Assembly: GCF_016756315.1 (NCBI RefSeq)
Contig: NZ_AP024235.1
Location: 3,596,001 to 3,660,000, forward strand
Source of the DNA: Alteromonas sp. KC3
GTDB lineage: Bacteria > Pseudomonadota > Gammaproteobacteria > Enterobacterales > Alteromonadaceae
DNA length: 64,000 nt
Reading direction: 5' to 3'
Shown here: positions 1 to 8,477 of the stretch, piece after piece
How positions within the stretch are numbered: position 1 is the stretch's first letter
Layout of the letters: the number at the start of each line of letters is the position of its first letter
Made by a program: the position numbers and the translations under genes
Notes under the pieces: model-generated
Told to the model about the DNA's origin: nothing
Databases searched by the model: none
Seen by the model: the letters and a program-made list of their open reading frames with translations, nothing else

Positions 1-408
1 AACTTATCGTTCATATCCACAGCTGCTGCAATGGTGTTGGCCGTATTGCTTTTCGTCATGCAACCTGTACCTACCCCAGAGGTTTCCCATATTGCCGTGG
101 TCAATAATGCTGATAACACGCCATTGTGGGTGATAGAAGTTTCTGACGCGACCATGAATGTTAAGGTCACCGATGCATTTGTGGCTTTAGCGGACAAAGA
201 CTATGAACTTTGGATGGTGCCGGCAAACGGCGAAGCACCAATTTCCCTCGGCTTGATGCCTGAAGTTAATGGCGACACGCGCGCGACTCCGGATATCTTG
301 CTAGATCGAAGTATCGCGGCGTTAGCAGTGAGCTTAGAAGCACCAGGCGGCTCGGTAACAGGCGCACCAACGGAAGTGCTATATATAGCGCCGATTGTTT
401 CTGTGTAA
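1..408 (+). CDS. Anti-sigma factor, RskA-like C-terminal part (partial gene)
   Basis: The reading frame is open from the first base, so the gene starts upstream of the window. What is visible is a membrane segment (about residues 8-20 of the fragment) followed by an extracytoplasmic domain with the RskA pattern: LWMVP, a short loop, SLGLMP, and near the end LAVSLEAPGGS and GAPT. In this family the cytoplasmic N-terminus holds an ECF sigma factor and the periplasmic part senses a signal. The sigma factor gene would be expected just upstream. It probably controls the DUF4331 gene group that follows; that last point is inference. Confidence 0.8.
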   Translation, partial: NLSFISTAAAMVLAVLLFVMQPVPTPEVSHIAVVNNADNTPLWVIEVSDATMNVKVTDAFVALADKDYELWMVPANGEAPISLGLMPEVNGDTRATPDILLDRSIAALAVSLEAPGGSVTGAPTEVLYIAPIVSV

Positions 409-431
409 TTTTTCGCACTAAGCAGCACACC

Positions 432-456
432 AAAAGGCCACAAAACGTGGCCTTTT
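432..456 (+). terminator. Hairpin terminator after the anti-sigma gene
   Basis: A 10-bp perfect stem (AAAAGGCCAC / GTGGCCTTTT) with a 5-base loop lies 24 bases after the stop codon. The T-rich arm and the following ACTTTTC make it a plausible intrinsic terminator. Confidence 0.7.
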
Positions 457-561
457 ACTTTTCATAAAAACTTTTTTCTAATTTTTTAAACAATTTTGCA
501 TCTAAGGTGAAACCTCAGTCGTTTGGTCTCTTGAACTCATAAAAAAACAGAGAGACTCGAC

Positions 562-2154
562 ATGATCCAATTCAAACGCAAAACTTTGTCACTGGCTATT
601 GCCGTGACATGTGCAGCTCTAACTGCTGGCGCAATAGCGTCAAGTCACCGAGAAGCACCGAATATCACTCGCCACCCCGCTTTAGATAGCACCGACTTTT
701 ATGCTTTCAATAGCTATGAACAAGGTCGTGAAGATTATGTGACTTTCATAGCAAACTATATTCCACTGCAAGATGCCTACGGTGGCCCTAACTACTTTGC
801 TATGGATCCCAACGCGCACTACGCGATTCATATCGATAGTGATGGCGACGCGGTTGAAGACCTAAGCTTTGTTTTCAAGTTTAACAATATGCTTGCCGCC
901 GAGAACGAAGGTATTGCCCTGCCTATAGGCCCTGAAGGCGAACAAAAAATGGTGAAAGTACCGCTTAAAAATGTAGGCGGTATCAGCGCAGACGATTCAA
1001 GCGCAGCAAACTTCTCAGAAATGTACAGCCTTACTATGGTGAGCGGCGACATGCAGACAGGCACGCGCACTACGCTTACTCCCGCCATGGGCGATATGTT
1101 TAAAAAGCCGCTTGATTACATTGGTAACAAAACCTTTACCAGCGAAACTGAATACGCGCGTTATGCTGAAAGCTTTATTTACTCGTTTAGTATCCCTGGG
1201 TGCGATGATATGGCCAAAGTGTTTGTTGGTCAGCGTAAAGACCCCTTCGTTGTTAACTTGGGCAAAACATTCGACTTGGTAAACTATGTACCGGTTGAGG
1301 GCGACAGCTCACCGGGCGCTGGCGATGGTGAAGGATTCCCTGGCGGTATAACGCAAAGTGCCATGAATGATGACTTGGCCGATAAAAACGTGACAGCGTT
1401 ATCTATTGAAGTTCCAAAAGCGTGCATCACCGGTGAAGGTAACGGCGTAATAGGTAGCTGGACCACGGCAAGTTTACCGCAGGCGCGCATCCTAAATCCA
1501 GATGCCACTTTTGCGAAACCTGAGACTAATGGCGGCGCGATGACTCAGGTGTCTCGTTTAGGTAGCCCGCTAGTCAATGAGCTTGTTATTGGCATTGGCG
1601 ATAAAGACAAATTCTCAACTTCTCACCCAAGTACAGACGGTCAATTCGCTGATTATGTAACCCACCCTTCTTTGCCAGAACTACTGAACATCCTGTTTAA
1701 AGATGCAGTGAATACTACGCTGGGTACGGATATCGAGACCCTTGCGCCGACTAACTTCCCGCGAATGGACTTAGTAACAGCGTTTCTTACAGGTTTCCCA
1801 GGCGTTAACCAGCAAGCAACGGTTACAGCATCAGAAATGCTGCGCCTAAATACAGGGATCCCAGCAACGCCAGCCGAATCACAGTCAGCATTTGGCGTTG
1901 CAGGCGATGACTTAGCAGGATTTCCGAACGGTCGCCGCCCAGGTGATGACGTGGTTGATATTGCCCTTCGCGTAGTTATGGGCCGTTTGTGCTACCCCAT
2001 CCCGGTAGCTGGTGAAGATACAGATCTTGGCCTTTGTACACCAGAGGACGCTAGCGTAGGTAATGTACCTTTCACTGATGGCGCGCCTGTAGATGCAAGC
2101 ATGATTGATTCATCATTTCCGTACCTAAAAACACCACTTGCTGGCTCTGAATAA
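562..2154 (+). CDS. DUF4331 family secreted protein
   Basis: A 530-residue protein with a signal peptide (about residues 1-27, cut after an Ala-rich stretch) followed at once by SSHREAP, the typical start of DUF4331 proteins. Further family features are the DSTDFYAF and PNAHYAIHIDSDGDA segments. The molecular function of the family is not established. It starts a same-strand gene group with a lipoprotein, a TPR protein and a HupE/UreJ-like membrane protein. An AGAGAG stretch precedes the ATG. Confidence 0.85.
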   Translation: MIQFKRKTLSLAIAVTCAALTAGAIASSHREAPNITRHPALDSTDFYAFNSYEQGREDYVTFIANYIPLQDAYGGPNYFAMDPNAHYAIHIDSDGDAVEDLSFVFKFNNMLAAENEGIALPIGPEGEQKMVKVPLKNVGGISADDSSAANFSEMYSLTMVSGDMQTGTRTTLTPAMGDMFKKPLDYIGNKTFTSETEYARYAESFIYSFSIPGCDDMAKVFVGQRKDPFVVNLGKTFDLVNYVPVEGDSSPGAGDGEGFPGGITQSAMNDDLADKNVTALSIEVPKACITGEGNGVIGSWTTASLPQARILNPDATFAKPETNGGAMTQVSRLGSPLVNELVIGIGDKDKFSTSHPSTDGQFADYVTHPSLPELLNILFKDAVNTTLGTDIETLAPTNFPRMDLVTAFLTGFPGVNQQATVTASEMLRLNTGIPATPAESQSAFGVAGDDLAGFPNGRRPGDDVVDIALRVVMGRLCYPIPVAGEDTDLGLCTPEDASVGNVPFTDGAPVDASMIDSSFPYLKTPLAGSE

Positions 2155-2165
2155 GGAGATCCATC

Positions 2166-2744
2166 ATGTCCATGAAGATTAGGTTATTTAACAAGAATCC
2201 AAATGCACCCGCGTTTGCGGGTTCAGCTCAAGCCCCTTTGCAAAAACACAAGTTGTGGGTCATTTCTGGATTGGTGCTAGCGCTAACTGGTTGTTTCGAT
2301 AGTGATGACGATAACGATTATCAAGCGCCAGAAGAAAATGCAGTGCCCGTAGCCGTTGATGAAATGCTAACGACGCAAGCAGATATTGCGTTTGATGGCA
2401 CGTTGACAGCAACCGACGCCGATGGTGATGCGCTTACATTTGGGCTTGGTGAAAACGGTACATTAGGTAATGCAGAAGTTAATGCTGATGGAAGCTTTAC
2501 CTACACACCTAACGCTCAGGTAACGGGTAGCGATAGCTTCACATTCACCGTTTCTGATGGCGTAAACTCAGAGGTTACGGCCACCGTAAGCGTTACGATT
2601 GAGGCACAGCAGGTATCGTTCTCTAGCTATACCCGTGATGCCTTTAATCAAGCACCCACCGATGAACCTCTGCCAATTAACGGCCGCGAGTTCACCCAAG
2701 ATGCTGACGACACAACATTTGATGACTTATTGATAGATCAATAG
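2166..2744 (+). CDS. Lipoprotein with one cadherin/VCBS-like repeat
   Basis: A 192-residue protein with an unusually long N-terminal arm before a hydrophobic segment (residues 30-42) and a lipobox-like LTGC at Cys43, so it is probably a lipoprotein. An acidic linker (SDDDNDY) follows. Residues about 60-147 form one Ig/cadherin-like repeat of the bacterial tandem type (TATDADGDALTF, SFTYTP, DSFTFTVSDG). The start is fixed by AAGGAG seven bases upstream, which overlaps the end of the DUF4331 gene. Probably co-transcribed with it. Function unknown; such repeats usually mediate adhesion or calcium-dependent folding. Confidence 0.75.
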   Translation: MSMKIRLFNKNPNAPAFAGSAQAPLQKHKLWVISGLVLALTGCFDSDDDNDYQAPEENAVPVAVDEMLTTQADIAFDGTLTATDADGDALTFGLGENGTLGNAEVNADGSFTYTPNAQVTGSDSFTFTVSDGVNSEVTATVSVTIEAQQVSFSSYTRDAFNQAPTDEPLPINGREFTQDADDTTFDDLLIDQ

Positions 2745-2827
2745 CACGCATCAAATGCTAGCAATGCGTTAGCAAACCAACAGTGTCAACCGCAAAGCCA
2801 AGGACGGCTTTTTTAAAGGAAGTTCTC

Positions 2828-3898
2828 ATGAAGTTTTTAAAGCATTCAGCTCTGCAATTCGCTTTAGCAAGTGTATCGCTGGCCTCGATAGCTTGTTCAG
2901 CGTATGCCCAATCTAGAAATCTAGATTTTAATACCGTTATCGCAACATGGCAGCCTCAGCAGCTATCAATAGAGAGTATAGATGAAGCGGAAGAGGTGCT
3001 GTCTTCAAGTCGTTACCTTTCAGCATCTGGAGATGAAAGAGAACGAGTAACGCGTTTTGTAAACTTCATGCGAAAAGACATTACATTACTAAGTGCCGGA
3101 CAAAAAGAGCGTTTAGTGTTATTGGAAGCTCGATTATTACAGGGCATTCATAAATTTGAGCAGGCTCAACAACACCTTAAAAAAATAAATCACTCTCGCT
3201 CTCCAGCTGCACAATTACTGTTGGCAGACATCAATATGCAACAAGGTAATATCAAAAAAGCAAAAGAATACTGCGAGAAATTGGTAGGACAAACAAGCTT
3301 TTTGATCGCCTTTACGTGCATGATAAACGCCGATTTTTCACAAAATAGAGATGCAAAACTGCTCAGTAAGCTTAGTACATTTGAGCGCTACACCAGTAAA
3401 GCAAGGCCTGCTGAGCGCCAGTGGTTTTACGAAGTACTATCAGATATGGCACTGCAACTTGGTAATCCTGAAACAGCAATTAAACATCTAGCAAAAACCA
3501 ATTTTGAGCAGCTTCCCATAAGCGCAATGCTAGTTTGGGCCGACGCTCATTTTGCATTAGAAAATTACGAAACAATAACCTCTAAACTTGCCTACTTCGT
3601 GCCTGATATATCGACAGCCGACGATGGCCTACTTCTTAAATGGGCAATTGCCGAGAGAGCACAAGGTATTGTGTTATCTGAAGTGCAAAACCAACTTGCC
3701 AAGAACATGGAAATTAGAGTGTGGCGCGAAGACAGCTCTCACGCTGCACAAGTAGCCACGTATTTTTTAGAGATAGAACCTGATTATCCATTGGCACTCA
3801 AATTTGCTGAACTCAATTGGCAGTTCGCACAGTCATTGGATGACAAAAGGCTCTTGGAGCGCGCTCGCCAAGCTAATGATGTATCAACCAATGCTTAA
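2828..3898 (+). CDS. Secreted TPR-like repeat protein
   Basis: A 356-residue protein with a clear signal peptide ending in SAYAQ. The body is all-helical and TPR-like, with repeated Ala/Leu helix pairs such as QLLLADINMQQGNIKKAKEY and DMALQLGNPETAIKHL. I chose the ATG at 2828, which has AAAGGA just upstream and begins directly with the signal peptide, over an in-frame ATG at 2783 that would bury it. TPR proteins act as interaction scaffolds; here it would lie in the periplasm next to the HupE/UreJ-like protein. Partner unknown. Confidence 0.7.
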   Translation: MKFLKHSALQFALASVSLASIACSAYAQSRNLDFNTVIATWQPQQLSIESIDEAEEVLSSSRYLSASGDERERVTRFVNFMRKDITLLSAGQKERLVLLEARLLQGIHKFEQAQQHLKKINHSRSPAAQLLLADINMQQGNIKKAKEYCEKLVGQTSFLIAFTCMINADFSQNRDAKLLSKLSTFERYTSKARPAERQWFYEVLSDMALQLGNPETAIKHLAKTNFEQLPISAMLVWADAHFALENYETITSKLAYFVPDISTADDGLLLKWAIAERAQGIVLSEVQNQLAKNMEIRVWREDSSHAAQVATYFLEIEPDYPLALKFAELNWQFAQSLDDKRLLERARQANDVSTNA

Positions 3899-3926
3899 CG
3901 CTTTCAACTACTTTAGTGTACGAATC

Positions 3927-5024
3927 ATGAATAGATTTATCGCATTTGTTATTTTTGCAGCTTTCAGTGCTTTCACATTTTCACACGAGTTGAGCAACGG
4001 CTATTTAACGCTTAAAAACAGTTCAAGTGAATCGCTTTTGGGCGAACTTCTACTAAAGCCTGAAGATATTGGACGAGCCGCTGGTTTGGACATTAACAAC
4101 GACGGGAGTTTGACTTGGGGTGAGGTCAACAGAAACCATAATGTAGCAAACGACTACATTCAAAAACACTTAGTGATACGAGGCAGCGAAACGCGATGCT
4201 CCATTAGCGTAGCCCCCCCCTCTTTACGGGAGATATCTGCTGAGTCGCTACTCGCATATCCACTATCAGTAAATTGCGCTTCTTTAAACGAAGTGTCGAT
4301 TCAGTACACCGGCATAGTTAATAACTTTCCAACGCACAAACTACTCACAACACTAACGCTAAGCGATAGCACAAATGTTCATGTGCTAACCGATGAGCGA
4401 CCTCTTATCACCGTATCAGCTGGTGAAAACAACTGGATTTCTCAGTTTAACGAGATGGTTTATCAGGGAATTTGGCACATATTTATTGGTCTAGATCATA
4501 TTCTGTTCTTAGTGGCTACGTTACTTACCGTGAATCTTTACAGAGAAAATAAAAGCTGGGTAAAAAAACATAGCAAGCAACATATTATAAAAAGTACGGT
4601 CATTTTAGTGAGCACGTTTACTTTAGCGCATTCAATTACGTTAACCGCAACAGCATTAAATGTTATAACGCTTGAAAGCCGTATTGTTGAGTTAGGTATT
4701 GCCATTTCAGTAGTAGTTACTGCCATCAACAATGTGTACCCAGTCATCATGCGCTTAGGGTTTATTACTTTCGGGTTCGGCCTACTTCATGGAATGGGGT
4801 TCGCCAGCGTTTTTGGCGACCTTAATGCCCAGTCGAACAGTCTAGTAGTGAGTGTTCTCGCCTTTAATTTAGGCGTTGAGATTGGCCAACTCGCCATAAT
4901 TGTACTGCTATTACCTTTGTTAATCTTGCTTAGAAACATAAAGTTATATTCAAAAGCCATTATGCCCATTGCATCGTCAATAATTGCGCTAGTAGCGATT
5001 AATTGGACACTTCAGCGTTGGTAA
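3927..5024 (+). CDS. HupE/UreJ-family membrane protein with EF-hand-like loop
   Basis: A 365-residue protein: signal peptide (MNRFIAF...), a periplasmic domain to about residue 165, then a membrane domain with about six helices. The signature GIWHIFIGLDHILFL is that of HupE/UreJ proteins, which have been linked to nickel or cobalt handling. The N-terminal domain contains DINNDGSLTWGE at about residues 55-66, which has the spacing of a calcium-binding EF-hand loop. The start is uncertain: an ATG at 3891 overlaps the stop of the TPR gene (ATGCTTAA) and would add 12 residues. Last gene of the group. Confidence 0.8.
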   Translation: MNRFIAFVIFAAFSAFTFSHELSNGYLTLKNSSSESLLGELLLKPEDIGRAAGLDINNDGSLTWGEVNRNHNVANDYIQKHLVIRGSETRCSISVAPPSLREISAESLLAYPLSVNCASLNEVSIQYTGIVNNFPTHKLLTTLTLSDSTNVHVLTDERPLITVSAGENNWISQFNEMVYQGIWHIFIGLDHILFLVATLLTVNLYRENKSWVKKHSKQHIIKSTVILVSTFTLAHSITLTATALNVITLESRIVELGIAISVVVTAINNVYPVIMRLGFITFGFGLLHGMGFASVFGDLNAQSNSLVVSVLAFNLGVEIGQLAIIVLLLPLLILLRNIKLYSKAIMPIASSIIALVAINWTLQRW

Positions 5025-5116
5025 AGACCACGTTTTGTTGAATAATAGAGAAATTGCAAAAGCAGAATACGCTTTTGAACAATCTTTCGGCACTTGATCA
5101 TAAAAAGCATAAAAAG

Positions 5117-5147
5117 TTGTTGTATAGGCGCGCTGCATCGCTATAAT
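5117..5147 (+). promoter_or_regulatory. Promoter of the tRNA-Leu locus
   Basis: A perfect TATAAT (5142-5147) is preceded by TTGTAT (5120-5125, 16-base spacer) or TTGTTG (5117-5122, 19-base spacer). A GC-rich stretch, common in stable-RNA promoters, lies between them. It sits about 40 bases before the broken tRNA copy, not before the intact one. Confidence 0.6.
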
Positions 5148-5184
5148 GCCAAGCATCAACTCCACGTTGATAACCATACACAAT

Positions 5185-5226
5185 GCCAGTGTGATGGAAT
5201 TGGTAGACATGGCGGATTCAAAATTG
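5185..5226 (+). pseudogene. Truncated tRNA-Leu (5' half only)
   Basis: From 5185 the sequence matches the 5' half of the intact tRNA-Leu at 5353 (acceptor strand, D-arm, anticodon arm up to TTCAAAAT) with a single difference in the anticodon stem (ATGGCGG for ATGACGG). It then diverges completely: no matching anticodon 3' strand, T-arm or acceptor 3' strand follows. It lies directly behind the promoter. Most likely a scar of an earlier integration or deletion at this hotspot. Confidence 0.7.
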
Positions 5227-5302
5227 GTCGCGTCTAGCACGTAAATCCTGGTAAGTCATTGAAAGGTAAAGCTCCTTTTGACTCAAACAAGTTAAAAAAT
5301 GC

Positions 5303-5322
5303 TTGCAAAGTCATGCAAAGTG
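5303..5322 (+). repeat. TGCAAAG direct-repeat pair, left
   Basis: Two TGCAAAG heptamers separated by three bases (TGCAAAGTCATGCAAAG). An equivalent pair (TGCAAAGTCCATGCAAAG) occurs at 42809-42825 upstream of the right-hand att copy. Both lie 30-60 bases before a tRNA-derived segment, so they could be recombinase or excisionase arm sites. Confidence 0.4.
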
Positions 5323-5352
5323 TTTAGAGTTTTGTGGACTGTAAAATTTAAT

Positions 5353-5439
5353 GCCAGTGTGATGGAATTGGTAGACATGACGGATTCAAAATCCGTTGCT
5401 AGCGATAGCGTGGCGGTTCAAGTCCGCCCACTGGTACCA
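5353..5439 (+). tRNA. tRNA-Leu (anticodon CAA)
   Basis: 87 nt including CCA. The acceptor strands GCCAGTG / CACTGGT pair (one G-T), the discriminator base is A, and the CCA is encoded. The anticodon stem ACGGA/TCCGT encloses the loop TTCAAAA, giving anticodon CAA. A variable arm (TGCTAGCGATAGCG) typical of class II leucine tRNAs follows, then the T-arm GGCGGTTCAAGTCCGCC. This is the leuX-type tRNA, a well-known integration site for genomic islands. Confidence 0.93.
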
Positions 5440-5442
5440 TCT
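5385..5442 (+). repeat. attL: tRNA-Leu 3' part, left copy of 58-bp direct repeat
   Basis: The anticodon-loop-to-CCA part of tRNA-Leu plus three following bases is repeated at 42884-42941 with one mismatch (CCGTTG versus CCGCTG). This is the attachment-site duplication left by integration of island 1. Confidence 0.85.
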
Positions 5443-5463
5443 CTTCTTTATGAAGTAGATACT

Positions 5464-5490
5464 AAAACCGACCTTCGAGTCGGTTTTTTT
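5464..5490 (+). terminator. Terminator after tRNA-Leu
   Basis: Stem AAAACCGAC / GTCGGTTTT with a 6-base loop and a T-run. Related hairpins follow the att copies at 42963, about 43090 and 46455, so this terminator travels with the duplicated tRNA end. Confidence 0.8.
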
Positions 5491-5689
5491 GTATCCTTAC
5501 ATAGTTGTTGTTCAGCAGTTAATTCGGCTCTACCCCATGAACGGGAGCTCAGCATTCATGGCTCTTCTTTCACGGTTGTAGCAAGATAGTCGACTGGGTA
5601 AGGTCCAAACTAGCTTCTATATACCAGTTCCTTCCAAACCACTGAAAGGCTCGCTACTACAAGATTCCGGGGACTTAGAACACTCAACT

Positions 5690-5967
5690 CTTCAACGCAT
5701 ACGAACATCACTTGGTAACTTATTGCTAGAACCAGCATGGACGTGATCGCTCGCCAATGTGGTAAAAGTGCTGCAATGATTGAGCAGCATTACAGTCATG
5801 TAAAACCTGAGATGTTTGCAGATGCATTATCTGGTGTTACGTTTGATCAAGAAAAGCCTCAGCCTAAGTCCAAGAAAAGGCAAGCTGTCGATGCCAAAAA
5901 CATGGAGCGCGACGAGAAACGATTTAAAGAATGGGCTGCTGAATTAAAGAACCGTGGTTGTATCTGA
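5690..5967 (+). pseudogene. Tyrosine integrase relic (C-terminal part)
   Basis: The open part (5737-5967) encodes MIEQHYSHV, including the conserved His and nucleophilic Tyr, and ends KEWAAELKNRGCI. The integrase at 41136-42458 has MIEQHYSHV and ends KEWAANYKRRGCI, so the two are close relatives. Reading the same frame upstream gives ITW, a TAA stop where the intact homologue has Glu, then LIARTSM joined to the open frame. Before that only a degenerate SLRH box can be seen. It is a decayed remnant of an earlier island's integrase. Confidence 0.75.
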
Positions 5968-6096
5968 GGCAATCAAATAGCTTTGCGAATATACAAATTT
6001 TCTCAATCGTTTGTTTTTCTGGGATTAAAATAGAATTTTTGAGTATCCTATACGACAGAAAGTATTTGTATTATCTCTTAGCCGTTAGGAATGGAA

Positions 6097-7383
6097 ATGA
6101 ACGATTTAAAGGGAAAAAAGTTAGTTGAGCTGTCTTATGATATACAGTCAGGCTTAGGAAATACTGACGTACCGGACTTTGATGGTTTAACTGAAATGGG
6201 AATGGCTGCTACCCTTGCAGTTCATCTGCGAGGATTAGGGGAAATCGAGTATGACTTGCTGCGGAAAGTTAGTGACTTCTATTTTAACATCCCATCTGTG
6301 TCACTCAAAGCTGCAATTAATATCCTCGCTGAAATTGAATATATTCAAATCAACAAAACCGGGGCGAGAATTAGAAGTATCATCCCCCAAATACCTAGAT
6401 TCAAAAACCTTTATGAGGGCGTCGGTGAGTACTTTACGTTTGCAGAACTTAACGAGCACGAACAGGCAACTCTCGTTATATTATCTACTCTTCAAAACAA
6501 GCCTGAGAATAAAGACAAACTCATTGCGTCAACTGGTATCAATAGAAATGTGCTAGACAGATCTCTGAAAATAGGAGAGTTCGGCAATTATTTTAAGGAA
6601 TACCGAAAACGTGGTAAAAACATTCTCGCAAGTCCTTTCTACTTTTCAGACAATCTAGATGGACTGGCTGACTTATCCGCAAAGGTTGGCTCGGATGATA
6701 TCTCTAAGGTCCTGGAAATTATCAGAAAAAATCAAGGCTGGCCACTTTCGCTAATTCATCAGCGATTAGAACTAGGTGGATTTACGCTTACTGCCACACA
6801 AAAAGAACTCCTTATCCAACTTTGCAGTGATGGAATACTCAAACCACCATCGTTAAAGTTTAATAATACAAAAGAAACATTTATTTTCACTCCCAAACCT
6901 GGGAACGCAAGACTTGATGTCGCCAACCGTGAGGTTTATGAAAGGGCTATGGCGTTAGTTTCTTGTGTCAGAAAAGGACAGCTTCTTGCAGACCAATACA
7001 GAATTAGACATCCAGTTGCAATATTGAGAGCTCTGAGGGATAAGGGCTATATAGGTGCAAATTCAGAAGCTAACAATCAATATAGAAATCTTGTATTTCT
7101 TAAAGTGGGTAAACTTGTTGACGTTGGGCATGGCAGGTTTCAATTTCAATTAGTCAAAGAACCTGAAAATATCGAGGCTGTGAATTTGGCTATAGGGTTG
7201 TTGCAAACAGGGGATTTAGCAAACTTGGATGTTAAAAAAGAAGCTCAGTTAGCACTATCCAAAGATGAAAAATATATACAGTCAATAATATCTTCTGCTG
7301 AGCTCAAAAAAAGGGAACAGGTTGTTCTGGAGGCTGAAGCATCAGAACAGTGGGAGCAGTTCGTATTGGGGTTGGACACATAA
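6097..7383 (+). CDS. Uncharacterised protein, first gene of a nuclease pair
   Basis: About 428 residues; I do not recognise a named family. It is mixed helical, soluble, without signal peptide. Segments at residues about 25-115 (short helices, then EIEYIQINKTGARIRSI) and again around 130-230 resemble winged-helix folds, so a DNA-binding or adaptor role is possible. The C-terminus is a charged helix. ATG at 6097 is preferred because TAGGA lies six bases upstream; ATG at 6091 is also possible. It is coupled to the next gene by a TAATG overlap, which suggests a two-component system with the nuclease-like partner. Confidence 0.65.
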   Translation: MNDLKGKKLVELSYDIQSGLGNTDVPDFDGLTEMGMAATLAVHLRGLGEIEYDLLRKVSDFYFNIPSVSLKAAINILAEIEYIQINKTGARIRSIIPQIPRFKNLYEGVGEYFTFAELNEHEQATLVILSTLQNKPENKDKLIASTGINRNVLDRSLKIGEFGNYFKEYRKRGKNILASPFYFSDNLDGLADLSAKVGSDDISKVLEIIRKNQGWPLSLIHQRLELGGFTLTATQKELLIQLCSDGILKPPSLKFNNTKETFIFTPKPGNARLDVANREVYERAMALVSCVRKGQLLADQYRIRHPVAILRALRDKGYIGANSEANNQYRNLVFLKVGKLVDVGHGRFQFQLVKEPENIEAVNLAIGLLQTGDLANLDVKKEAQLALSKDEKYIQSIISSAELKKREQVVLEAEASEQWEQFVLGLDT

Positions 7384-8477
7384 TGGGAAAACTTGATAAA
7401 GACCTTTTGCAAAAGGAAATGGCCGTTAGATTTTGTCTAGTGAACAATTTAATTCCATTTTTAGAGGTCGATGTACAAAACTATAGAGAGCTTTCCGATG
7501 TCTCAACAACAATTACAGATATCGATGCTTTGGGAGTAAGCATCGATTCAGCAGGAAAACCGCGTAAAGTGATTTTTGACTGCAAAACTTTGAAAAATAC
7601 AAGCCCAGTGAATAGGGCTTTCTGGGCATCCGGATTAATGCAATTCACGGGTTGTACTGAAGCTTTCATTATTTTAAGCAAGAAAGCCTCGGAGGCACAT
7701 AGATTTTCAGCAAAGAGAATTGGCGTTCACTTATTTAATGACAAGCAGTTCATTAATTATGCTGAATCATGTTCTCAAGACTTTAATATTGACTATTGCT
7801 ATAGCACAAATATTGATAGCTGGATTGCGCTTGAAAACGTGTCTACTGGAAATATCCATTTTGAACAATACATGCACTTTCTTTGTAATGAAATTCCACT
7901 TGAGAATGATTCTGTCAAAGGTTTCCGTAGACTACTCGCCGCAACTAGAAAAATAAAAGGTGAATTTGATCCAGCCAAAGCTAAACACCGCGCAGTGTTC
8001 TTTTACTCTGTTGCAATGCTAGCTTTTACACTCTCTCAAATTGTGCATGATTTGCGTAACATCATTGATTTTAATGCCTCAGAAAAGGTTTTCGAAAAAA
8101 CTTTGAAATATTACGTTTGGGGTGGAAAAGACAGCTTTGAATTGAGAAACAAACTGCAATCAATCAAAAAACCGATGGATCTCCCTGAAAATGAGTTGAA
8201 GCTAAAAGACTGGGATAAATTCATCGAACTCGTACGGAATTTGATGGATTCACCTTCAGATATTTCAGAATGTATCGCGCCAATGCGAGAGTTCGGAATG
8301 CTGGAAGTTGTAGCTAGAATGGAAGTTAAAGATCTTTACTTGAAAGACACGATCAAATCAAACAACCGTGTCCGTCAATTCTGTACCTTTATAGCTTCCT
8401 ATCTTATAGGTGCAACTGATCTTCCAAGAGATATGATGGATAAGCTAAATGATAGTTTTGAAGAATTATTGAAATAA
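7383..8477 (+). CDS. PD-(D/E)XK nuclease-like protein, partner of upstream gene
   Basis: 364 residues starting at the ATG that overlaps the upstream stop (TAATG). The N-terminal domain has a restriction-nuclease-like arrangement: Glu12 in a first helix, TDIDALG with Asp48, then KVIFDCK with Asp66 and Lys68, followed by a helix. This fits the metal-binding core E...D...(D/E)xK. The C-terminal two thirds are helical and not recognised. I infer a DNA-cutting effector in an anti-phage or anti-plasmid pair with the preceding gene. The exact family is not known to me. Confidence 0.65.
   Translation: MGKLDKDLLQKEMAVRFCLVNNLIPFLEVDVQNYRELSDVSTTITDIDALGVSIDSAGKPRKVIFDCKTLKNTSPVNRAFWASGLMQFTGCTEAFIILSKKASEAHRFSAKRIGVHLFNDKQFINYAESCSQDFNIDYCYSTNIDSWIALENVSTGNIHFEQYMHFLCNEIPLENDSVKGFRRLLAATRKIKGEFDPAKAKHRAVFFYSVAMLAFTLSQIVHDLRNIIDFNASEKVFEKTLKYYVWGGKDSFELRNKLQSIKKPMDLPENELKLKDWDKFIELVRNLMDSPSDISECIAPMREFGMLEVVARMEVKDLYLKDTIKSNNRVRQFCTFIASYLIGATDLPRDMMDKLNDSFEELLK

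Noticed and set aside
3804..3926. N-terminal extension of the HupE/UreJ-like gene overlapping the TPR gene
   Set aside because: It would place 41 residues ahead of a clear signal peptide and lacks a ribosome site.
5299..5589. Open frame of 96 codons on the plus strand
   Set aside because: It runs through the intact tRNA-Leu and its terminator; it is a chance frame.
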